A stretch of 64,000 nucleotides of DNA from Ariolimax columbianus (Eukaryota > Mollusca > Gastropoda > Stylommatophora > Arionidae). This document shows positions 14,401 to 26,400 of this stretch, piece after piece. A model generated the notes under the pieces. The model was not told the DNA's origin. It worked only from the letters and a program-made list of their open reading frames with translations, and did no database searches. The translations under genes were made by a program, and so were the position numbers. The first letter of the stretch is position 1. Each line of letters opens with the position of its first letter. The stretch is from assembly GCA_036924085.1 (NCBI GenBank), contig JAVGWX010000025.1, positions 27,687,411 through 27,751,410 of the forward strand, written 5' to 3'.

Positions 14401-17400
14401 GACAGGGACAAGAATAGCACCACTGCTCTACAGACATGGCATAACACCGGATATGGTTAGAACCATATTAGAAAGAGAGAAAAGGAAAGGGACCTAGGGG
14501 TTATAATAGATCATACAGGAAAGGTGAGTGAGCAAGTTAAGGTAGCAGTGAAAAAGGCAAATGCAATGTTAGGTATGATAAAAAGAAATATTAAACATAG
14601 GAGCAAGGAAGTGATCGCGAAACTGTATAAAGCTTTAGTTAGACCTAGATTGGAGTACTGTGTACAGGTGTGGAGTCCTTATCATAGAGGGGATATAAAC
14701 AAGCTGGAAAGGATACAAAAAAGGAGCGACAAAGCTGATAGTGGGATTCCAGAATTACAGTTATGAGGAAAGAAGACTCAGAGAAACTGGCCTACAGTAG
14801 CTAGAAGAGAGAAGAATTCGTGGTGACTTAATACAGGTTTATAAGATGATCAGAGGAATCGATAAATTAGACTATAACAAGTTTTTCAAAATGCAACCAC
14901 ACACAATAACAAAAGGGCATAGCTACAAATTAACTAAAGAGAGGTCCAGATTAGATATTAGGAAATATTTTTTTAGTCAAAGAGTGGTGAATGCTTGGAA
15001 TTCATTGCCACGGAAGGTAGTGGAGACAAGGACAGTTAATGCATTTAAGAATACATTGGATGCGCATAGCTTTTAGAGCAAGGTGATGTAAATGAAACCA
15101 TTTGTATATAGACTCAGCAGGGTCTTCTAAACCAGTATAAAGACGTTCAATTCAGTTTAGTTAATTAAAGTTTGAACCTTCCTGCTAATATCCGTTAAAT
15201 ATTGTTTCTGTCCGACAGATGGCAGTGGAGGAGCAGTCTGACAAATTGGCGTATGCCATGAAAGTGCATTATAAACAGAGATGAATTTATTGAATTCCTC
15301 CATGCGGAAAAAGTTACACCAAATGAAATTCATTAACGCTTTGATGAACGTTTACTAAGTTACGGAGACCAAACAGTGGAAGTTGGCACAGTGAGGCGGT
15401 GGGGTGTGCATTTCAACAGTGGCGAAAGCGACATGAAGGACAAGCCATGTTCTGTTCGGCCATGCACAGCTGTCACACACCGCAATGAAGAACGTCTCGA
15501 TCAGCTCATCCACGCAAATCGGAGGATTACGGCCAGGGAACTCTGCAAGGAGCTGGACCAGATGGTGTTATTGTGGTCTTTTTATTTATTATGATTCTGC
15601 TGAAATAAAATAGGAGGCATTACTTTCGGAGCACCACTCGTAGTTTCTAGCAACAGAAGTGAAAAGACAAGGAAAGAGACTTATAAATATTCACGAAAGA
15701 AAATCTCAATGGCACATTACCACTTCCACAAGAATGTCCAAGGATGGTTTTGATTCCTTGCCAGCTTCCAATTCCTTGACAATGCTGGATGAACGGCCTC
15801 GAAGTCCGGAGGGCTTTGTGCCTGTTAGTCCTGCGATGGCTTCGTGTTCCAGAATGGCTGGAACTAGAAAAGAAAGCAAAGTATAGCCATGTTAATTCGT
15901 CTAAATACGAGGTGTGCTCAAAAAGTATCTGATTTTTGGGCCGGAAAAATATAATTATTCACCTGGAGGTTTGAACCCCTTCCAAGTACTCTCCTTGGGA
16001 CACCGCACACTTCTCCCAGCAGTACCGCTTTTGTTGGAAATGTTTCAGAAAGGCCTCTTTGGGAATGGAGTACAGCTTGGTCGTATCATTCCCTATGACT
16101 CAAAATGGGTCCCTTTCTACGAAATGTATAGCTTGAAGAAAAGTCAAAAATCATAAAGAGAACAGAGATTCTGGTGAACCAGAGGAAGGGTGTGTTTAGC
16201 CAAGAAAGTCTGAATCAGATGCGAAGAATGGGTAGATGCGTTGTCATGATGGGAATGCCAGGTCCCAGTCGCCCATAGGTCCGGTAATTTGCGACGAACA
16301 GCCTCACAAAGGTGACGGATGACCTCCAGTTAGTACTCTTTGGTAATGTTCTGACCTTGTGCTGCATATTCTGACCTTGTGATGCACTTCCCTACGGGAG
16401 TCAAAGAAAATGGTCAACATGAAATTGACATTCCGTCATTTCGTGGTGAATGAAAACCGGACGGGTGACTGACTGACTGTCAGCGACTGATGCAATCTTC
16501 GAGCGAGAACAGATTCACACGTGCGCATGACGTTCCCCTATAACTACCTGTCAAAGGACGACACCGATCCTTCATTTGTTTCCACGGAAACAATAGTTTG
16601 TTTTCTTTACCCGTGTGCCGTTTAGCGTCGTGGGGACCTTAAGTCGTCTATCCTGCGCCAAGTGCGTTGCGTCGGTCAATGTGAGCCCTTGTCGTTGCAC
16701 AATCACTCTAATGTCATCTATCCACGTGCCTCGCGTCCGACCTCTTGCCCTGTAGCCAGATCTACCAGCGCTGTAAGTCATCAGTGGAAGATGATGAGGG
16801 TGCATTCTCATGAGATGACCAAACAAACTTATTTTCTGCCTAGAAATGTATTCGGCACAAGCCGTAGTGCCGACCATACTTTGAATGTCGTCGTTCCGCA
16901 TTCTGTCTCTCCTGGTAACACCGATGACTTTCCTCAAACACTTCATTTCAAAAGTCGAAATTCTGCTCTCACACGCTCTTGACAGAGTCCATGTTTGGCA
17001 CTGGTAGCACAGAATCGGCATAAATATACTGTTTATCAGCTGTTGCTTTGTTGCCAAACTAATTCTCGGGTGTCTAAGCAGTGGTGACAGCTGATAAGTG
17101 ACCGCATATGCTTTATGGCACCTTGTCTCGATTTCCCTGTCGATCCTACCGTCTGCTGAAAAAATACTGCCCAAATACTTGAACTCATGGACCTGTTGAA
17201 GAGCAATATTATTTAGACTTATCTTGAGTGGCCCAGGAGTTCTACTGAAACAATAAAGTCTGGATACTTTTTGAACACACCTCGTAGTTATGTTTTACAG
17301 AATCAACATCACTGAAATCTGAGCAGACATATAGGTGTTCAGCTTCTTGTAGTAACTCATTAAGTGAATCACAGTGGAGAGCTGCAGTCACCTTAATATT

Positions 17401-20400
17401 TACCAAATCCATTGGTGTTCTGTTTGTCGCTGTAAGCCCTTAGTGTGTTCTGTTTGTCTATGTAAGCCTTTAGTGTGTTGTGTTTGTCGCTGTAAGCCTT
17501 TAGTGTGTTGTGTTTGTCGCTGTAAGCCTTTAGTGTGTTCTGTTTGTCTATGTAAGCCTTTAGTGTGTTCTGTTTGTCTATGTAAGCCTTTAGTGTGTTG
17601 TGTTTGTCGCTGTAAGCCTTTAGTGTGTTGTGTTTGTCGCTGTAAGCCTTTAGTGTGTTCTGTTTGTTTATGTAAGCCTTTAGTATGTTGTGTTTGTCGC
17701 TGTAAGCCTTTAGTGTGTTGTGTTTGTCGCTGTAAGCCCTTAGTGTGTTGTGTTTGTCTTTGTAAGCCCTTAGTGTGTTGTGTTTGTCGCTGTAAGCCCT
17801 TAGTGTGTTGTGTTTGTCGCTGTAAGCCTTTAGTGTGTTGTGTTTGTCGCTGTAAGCCCTTAGTGTGTTGTGTTTGTCGCTGTAAGCCCTTAGTGTGTTG
17901 TGTTTGTCGCTCTAAGCCCTTAGTGTGTTGTGTTTGTCGCTGTGAGCCCTTAGTGTGTTCTGTTTGTCGCTGTAAGCCCTTAGTGTGTTCTGTTTGTCGC
18001 TGTAAGCCCTTAGTGTGTTGTGTTTGTCGCTGTAAGCCTTTAGTGTGCTGTGTTTGTCGCTGTAAGCCCTTAGTGTGTTGTGTTTGTCGCTGTAAGCCTT
18101 TAGTATGTTGTGTTTGTTGCTGTAAGCCCTTAGTGTGTTGTGTTTGTCTATGTAAGCCCTTAGTGTGTTGTGTTTGTCGATGTAAGCCCTTAGTGTGTTC
18201 TGTTTGTCTATGTAAGCCCTTAGTGTGTTCTGTTTGTCTATGTAAGCCCTTAGTGTGTTCTGTTTGTCTATGTAAGCCCTTAGTGTGTTGTGTTTGTCGC
18301 TGTAAGCCCTTAGTGTGTTTGTCGCTGTAAGCCTTTAGTGTGTTGTGTTTGTCGCTGTAAGCCCTAAGTGTGTTTGTCACTGTAAGCCTTTAGTGTGTTT
18401 ATCGCTGTAAGCCCTTAGTGTGTTTGTCGCTGTAAGCCCTTAGCATGTTATGTTTGCCGCTGTAAGCCCTTAGCCTTTCAGTTATGATATCTTTTATGAT
18501 ATCTTCAGATTCTAGACAGATGGGCAGACCACTTCTGCAAAATACTAAACCACCCATCGTCCATAAATAAAGAGGCCATCCGGCGAATGCCGCAGGTGGA
18601 ACTGAACCTGGCGTTGGATGAAGTAATTACTGAGGAGGAAGTCGACAGGGCAATCAGTTCACTATCTATAGGAAAAGCTCCAGGAGCTGATGCAATACCA
18701 GCAGAAGTATATAAGACAGCTGGCCCATCCCTCACCAGAAGGATCACTGAACTCTTCTGTCACATGTGGGCTGAAGGTAAAATTCCGCAGGAGCTAAAGG
18801 ACGCCTCAATCGTTCACCTATACAAAAGAAAAGGCAATCGTCAGGAATGCGACAATCATCGTGGAATATCTCTACTCTCCGTAGCAGGCAAGATCCTAGC
18901 GCGCTTACTGCTAAACAGGCTCAACAAACACCTTGAACAAAGCCACCACCTCCCAGAAAGCCAATGTGGATTCAGAGCCGGAAGAGGAACAGTGGACATG
19001 ATTTTTTGCCGTTCGCCAAGTACAAGAGAAGTGTCGAGAGCAAAATCAGGCCTTGTACACCACATTTATTGATTTGACAAAGGCATTTGATACAGTAAAC
19101 AGAGGAAGGCTGTGGATGATAATGTCTAAGTTTGGCTGCCCCAACAAGTTCATAACAATGGTGAAACAGCTACACGAAGGCATGTGTGCTCGTGTACTGG
19201 ACAGCGGTGCAATCTCTAAAACGTTTCTAGTATCAAACGGAGTAAAACAAGGATGTGTACTCGCCCCGACTTTGTTCAGCATGATGTTCGCGGCCACGAT
19301 GACAGACGCCTTCAGATCATTGGAGCTTGGAATACCCATAAAGTACCGCACAGATGGCAAGTTACTCAATTCCAGAAGAATGAAGGCCAAATCCAAAGTG
19401 GCTGGCGACATAATCAGGGAACTTGTATTTGCTGACGACTGCGCTCTAATGAGCAACTCAGAACTGAACATGCAGGTTGGAATGGACCAGTTCTCTGCCG
19501 CATGCGAAAATTTTGGTCTGACCATAAATGCCAAAAAAACAGAGGTCATGTACCAACCAGCACCAGGCATGCCGTACACAAAACCAGAGACTACAGTCAG
19601 CGGGCAGACGTTGAATGCCGTAGACAAATTCACATATCTGGGCAGCACGCTGTCGAGATCTGTCAGCCTAGACGATGAGTGGCAAGCAGAATAGCAAAGG
19701 CCAGCACATTCTTTTGTAGAATGCGCTCGATGGTCTGGGCACGTCGTGGCATCAGCGTCAAGACCAAACTCAAAGTCTACCATGCAACCATCATTCCAAC
19801 CCTACTATACGGTTGCGAAAGCTGGACTGTATACTCTGGACATGCAAGGAGGTTGCCTGAGGCGAATATTCCACATCCGATAGCAAGATCGTGTCACTGA
19901 CATCGAGGTTCTCTCGAGGGCTAACATGCCCAGCATCCATGCACTGCTAGAAAAAGCACGACTAGGATGGGCCGGACACCTCGTCCGTATGTCAGACGAG
20001 CGGCTCCCAAAGAAGCTTATCTACGGCGAGCTGAGAGAGGGATGGCGCAAGAGAGGGCGCCCAAAGAAACGTTTTAAAGACGGTCTGAAGGACTCACTAA
20101 AAAGTTGCCAGATAGACATCGACACCTGGGAATGTCTTGCGAAAAACAGATCTGACTGGAGAAGCGCAGTCAAATCGGGTGTAGCTGCCAGTGAAGACGA
20201 CCGTGTTGTGAAAGCCCAGAACAGACGCGAGACGCGGAAATCCCGAGCAGCGGGAACACCATCCCCTTCTACAAACCTCGTGTGCCCGATATGTAGCAGA
20301 TGTTTTCGTGCTCGCATTGGCCTGTTCAGCCACATGCGCACCCACACCCAACAGGGAAATCTGTGACAAGGATGATGTCGGCGGTCCTCATCGACAACGA

Positions 20401-23400
20401 TGGGCAGCTATTATGATATCTATAACATGCTCGCTGTTCTGCTGCATGACTTCAAGAGGTGGCACCACAATTCATCATTCTCAAAATCAAGGTATTCAAT
20501 CAAGGCACGTGTGTCTGATGCCAGGTAGCCTAATGTTGAGTAAACTCATTTCGCTCTTTTGGCTTGGTGTACCATGTTTGGCCCAGGCCGTTCATTACCC
20601 CATCTCTACCTCATTCCCTCAGCCTCGGCCGCCAGTGAGTTTTCCACCACGACGTCACTGTACGTGTCCATCTGTTATGCTGCATGCGTACCACATGGCC
20701 GGCCTGACTGTATTTTCGTAACAGAGCGACATCTATGATGTCAGTGAAGGAAATTCAAGATCTGATCTCTGTGTCACGGATTTGGTCTCGAATGGAGATC
20801 TTCAATGTTCTTCGCTCCATCGCTCGTTGAGCAACGCGTAGTCTACCTGCATCAGCTTTCTGTAGGTTCCCCACCTCGGAGCCATATAGCATGGCTGGAA
20901 TAATCAACGCTGTTGAAGGTGGGAGCCCTAGCGTTCACGCCTCGCATCTGTTGCAGTGTGGGTTTAATACAGTTGAAGCTGAGCCAGTCCGCTGTTATCC
21001 TTCGTGAAATCTCGCGATTTATTAAATGGGAGTTCGTGATCCCTTGGCCCAAGCAGATATACAATGTACGTTTTTGACAGTATAATCTCCGAGGTGGATA
21101 GCTCCTTTTGGGAAAAAAGTGTTGAGTACGAACTGGGTTTTCTGTCTATTGATTTGCTCTGCTGAGTCCATTTAAGCTTTCCTCCGCTTCTTTAGCGTCG
21201 TGGCTGATGATGACTCTGTTATTAGCGAACCTCAGTATATGAATAAGATTCACAATAATAACACAATAATAACACTATAATAACACAATAATAACACGAT
21301 AATAGCACAATAATTACACAATAATAACCCAATAATAACACAATAATAACACAATAATGACACAATAATAACACAATAATAAAACAATAATAACACAATA
21401 ATAACAATAATAACCCAATAGTAACAATAATAACACGATAATAACACAATAATAACACAATAATAACAGAATAATAACACAATAATAACACAATAATAAC
21501 ACAATAATAATAATAATGTTCGCTTAGGCATCGTTTAGTACAAGAAAATAGGACACCCCTTTCAACCTGAGCTGAAGAAGGGTTGATGTGAGCCGTCTTG
21601 CGGAGTGATCGTCTCTGGACAGCCTCATTTATTCTTGACGCCTCATGTCTCCAAACACCCTCAGCAATATTCCCTCACTCAAAGGAGAGTGAGCAAGTTC
21701 GGGTAGCAGTGAAATAGGCAAATGCAATGTTAGGTATTATAAAAAGAAATATTAAACATAGGAGCAAGGAAGTGATAGTCAAACTGTATAAAGATTTAGT
21801 TAGACCTAGATTGGAGTACTGTGTACATGTGTGGAGTCCTTATCATAGAGGGGATATAAACATGCTGGAAAGGATACAAAAAAGAGCGACAAAGCTGATA
21901 GTAGGATTCCAGAATTACAGTTATGAGGAAAGACTCCGAAAAACCGGTCTATAGTGTCTCGAAGAGAGAAGAATTCGTGGTGACTTAATACAGGTTGATA
22001 AGATGATCAGAGGAATGGATAAATTAGACTTTAACAAGTTTTTTTCAAAAAACAACCACCCACAATAACAAGAGGGCATAGCTACAAGCTGACTAAAGAG
22101 AGGTCCAGATTAGATATTAGAAAATATTTTTTTTAGCCAGAGAGGGGTGACTGCTTGGAATGCATTGCCAGGGGAGGTAGTGGAGGCAGGGACAGTTAGT
22201 GCATTTAAGAATAAATTGGATGCACATAGCTTTTAGAGCAAGGTAATGTAAATGTAACTGGTTGTATACAGACTCTGCAGAGTCTTCTAAATCAGTATAA
22301 AGACGTTAAGTTAAGTTAAGTTAATAGTACTGCACCAGTCTGGATGATTGGGTGGAAATTCTTTCCCAGTCATCGTGGTTAACACCGCACTGGGTCACTG
22401 ATCTCTTAAGCGTGTCATTGTACCGTATCCGCTGACCGCTGCTTGCTCTCTTGTCAGTTTTCCGTTCACCATAGAGCAACTCTTTTGGTAGACGTTGATC
22501 CAACATGAGTACCACATGACCAGCCCATCTCAGTTGTGCTGCGCATGTCATGTGAGTATACTGGACATGTCCGATTGCGCTAACAAATCTGTATTTGGCA
22601 CCATGTCCTGATATCTTCGTCAACTTCTTCTTCTTCATATTCAATCTCCCACTACGAAGCCCTGAAAAAAGATTTTGCAAGTAGCAGGATGTTGTCGAAA
22701 GAACAGAATATGTTGTGTCATAGTTTACAGCTCCCTTCTTTGGGGATTTCGTGGCGAAGTGGTTGAGCCGTCGGCCTCGTGATCAGTTGGTGTGGGTTCG
22801 ACTCCGGACTCCGCCGTCTTTTTCACGGGTGCTTGATGCGGAGTCCCCTGCATCTCGAAGACGCCTTCTAGTCGTCTTGTCCTTGACTTGCCACTAGGGT
22901 CGTGCGGCTCGAGACGAGAGAGTGAGGATAAAAAGTAGCGCAGTTAATCCTTACTAAAAATATCGCTAGTAAAAATAATTATGCCATCATTGTCTACGAT
23001 GGACGGTGGCCTTTGCCTTTGCTTTGCAGTTTACAGCTTAACTGCAATATTTTCACCTTTCAGTCCAACACATCCGACTTCAGTATGCATTTTTGAGTAC
23101 CGGGTTATCCTTCCCTCTTCGATCCCTTCTTTTTAGCCAGTCTGCCCTGTTGCAACCTGTAATCCAGGATCACGGCATGGAGGTGTAGAAGGGTCTTGGC
23201 AGCTCTGGTTTGCCGGCCTTGATTCTAAAATCAGTTTTGAGTCACTGACCGCTACAGCCAATGCACTGTTCAGCATTTGATCCCACCTGGCATCTTCTTC
23301 TTCTTCTTCTTCATCGTACGCAGTCAGACAGTAGCCATTATTTTTTCGAAAAAAGCGGCGGTCATCCTGAGGCTGTCGCCACTGCCATAGAGCTTGTCTT

Positions 23401-26400
23401 GCAGTTCCACTGGTGATGGCCACATCTGCTCTCTCTGATCCTCGTATGTCGGGCAGTTCTGCAGCAGATGTTCAGCGGTCATTTTACCGGTACCGCACAG
23501 GCATTCGTCGGTACCACCTATCTTCAATTTGTTGAATAGGTGGTACCTCAGTCTATTGTGGCCAGTGCGAAGTCTGAAGACAACGACCTGCTCTCTTCGG
23601 TTCAACTGGTAATAGGCATCGTTTTTGGTGTAACCAGTATGTTCGGTTTCCCATTTGGTCATGTATCTGGCTTTGATAAGCCGTTTTGACTCTTCGTACG
23701 TCATACTAGTATCTGTTTGTGGTAGTCTTGCACCTTCTTTTGCCAGTCTGTCTGCCTCCTCGTTGCCTTGGATGTTGCAGTGTGACGGAACCCACTGTAC
23801 CACTACCATTTTTGGTGCGGACTGCTGGCACAGTTTGCAGAGTGCTGCTCTTAAGTCATTAAGCTCAGTGTTTTTCTGGCTTTTTAGCGCTGTGACTACG
23901 GCGAGAGCATCTGTAAGCAGGACTATATGGCTTTCATTTTCTTTGTGTGTCACCATTTCTTCCACTGCCGCCCTCAGTGCCTCTGCCTCCGCTCTGAAAT
24001 TGCTTGTGTACTTACCAGTAGCGAATGACAGTGTAATTTTTCTGCCATTTGGTAGGTTCATGAATGCTCCTGCCCCTCCGTTCTGTGTAGTGTTTGTTAC
24101 AGAACCGTTGGTGTACGCATGGGTCCCGTCCATGCTTGGGTAGTTTTCCGATATAAAGCTTAGGGTAGTATCTCTCCTTTCTTTTTCAGTCTGGCCGTTT
24201 TTGTTTCCAATACCTGGTATATTTTCTACCACCTCTGGAAATATATCCTGCCTCCAGGTAGGTTTTCGTACAGTCCACCTGGCATCTAATCCTCAGTAGT
24301 TTCCACAGGCAGTGTGTGTAGAAGTGGTTTAGTCTAAGTCTAACAACAAGATGACATACTGTCTGCAGTAAGAAGAACTCACCAATGCTTGGCTGAATGA
24401 GATCTTCTAACTGTTTGATAAGAGTCTGATAGATCCAAACAGCGAGGTCAGAGAACACCTGCCTGTGTTCAGACAGGTCAAAGTTTCTTAAGCAATGTTC
24501 GTTTTGTTTTGGTGTGTTTTCTGTTTGGAATTGCTGTGACCAACAAGAGAATAGATTTAATTAAATTAAAATGAATGAAATAATCAATTTTAAATAATCA
24601 ATCAATTAATCAATATTAAATAACTAATCAATCAAACCAATATTAAATAACCAATAAGTCAATATTAAATAGTCAATCAATCAATATTAAATAATCAAGC
24701 AATCAATCAATATTAAATAACTAATTAATCAACCCAATATTAAACAAATAATCAATTAATATTAAATAACCAATCAATCAATATTAAATAGCCAATCAAT
24801 CCATAATAAGTAATCAATCTATGAGTTAATTTTAAATAATCGATCAATCAATAATAATAATCAATCAATTAATATTAAATTACCAATCAATCAATATTTC
24901 ATGATAAATCAATTGATAGTAAATAACCAATCAATCAATAATAAATAATCAATCAATGAATTAATTTTAAATAACCAATCAATCAATCAATAATAATCAA
25001 TCAATCAATTAATAATAAATGACCAATCAATCAATAGTACATAATTAATCAATCAATATTAAATAACTAATGAATCAATAATAAATAATCAATCAATATT
25101 AAATAACTAATGAATCAATAATAAATAATCAATATTAAATAACTAATGAATCAATAATAAATAAGCAATCAATATTACATAACATGAATCAATAATAAAT
25201 AATCAATCAATATTAAATAACCAATCAATCAATAATAATAATCAATCAATTAATATTAAATTACCATTCAATCAATAGTTCATGATAAATCAATTGATAG
25301 TAAATAACCAATCAATCAATAATAAATAATCAGTCAATGAATTAATTTTAAATAACCAATCAATCAATCAATAATAATCAATCAATCAATTAATATTAAA
25401 TAACAAATCAATCAATAGTACATAATCAATCAATCAATATTAAAAAACTAATGAATCAATAATCAATAATCAATCAATATTAAATAACTAATGAATCAAT
25501 AATAAAAAATCAATCAATATTAAATAACTAATGAATCAATAATAAATAATAAATCAATATTAAATAACTAATGAATTAATAATAAATAATCAATCAATAT
25601 TAAATAACTAATGAATCAATAATAAATAATCAATCAATATTAAATAACTAAGGAATCAATAATAAATAATAAATCAATATTAAATAACCAATGAATCAAT
25701 AATAAATAATCAATCAATATTAAATAACCAAACAATGTTAAGAAGTATGATGAACGAGGCCGAAAATAAATATAGGTCACACGAGGCGTGGTACCTTCTC
25801 TCCACTGTACTGTTTCAGAGTATGCAGCAGACGGCATGTGTTGGTCAACCATAGAGCAACGCTATCTAGGTCATCGCTGTTTTTCTGTAGGAGGACAAAT
25901 TCATAATATCAATTTATGCAGCGTGCCATGTATCCATCCTTCTATTTCAGGGTTGCAAACCTGGCTTTTTTTTATTTGGTAAAGCCTAATTTGATCAATT
26001 TGGCTTTTCATTTAATTGGTAGATTTTAATTGGTAAATTTGCATTGGTAAATTTGCATTAGTGTAAATTTGCATTGGTAAATTTGCAATGGTAAATTATG
26101 TTTCGATTTCGTCGGTCTACTTGGCACAGCTTAATTAGATGTTGTGCATTTTTGTAACTCAACATAAACTTCTTTATACTGGTTTAGAAGACCCTGCTGA
26201 GTTTGTATACAATCAGTTTCTTTTACATCACTGTATGAAAAAAAAACATATGCGCATCCAATCTATTTTTGAATACATCAATTGACCCTGCCTTCACTAT
26301 TTCCTGTGGCAATGTATTCCAAGTATTCGCCACTCTCTTGACTAAAACACAATTCCTGGTATCTAATCTGGAACTTTCTTAAGTTAATTTGTAGCTATGC

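Noticed and set aside
17374..18380. Cys-rich 318-codon ORF resembling a keratin-associated or metallothionein-like protein
   Set aside because: Pure 30-bp array; equally long ORF on the other strand; no initiation or splice context.
20308..20721. 137-codon plus-strand ORF
   Set aside because: Shadow of minus-strand RT debris; no motif.
23324..24232. 302-codon RNase H ORF as a host gene
   Set aside because: Has target-site duplications, a (GAA)n tail, five sister copies and a replaced catalytic Asp; it is a truncated LINE.
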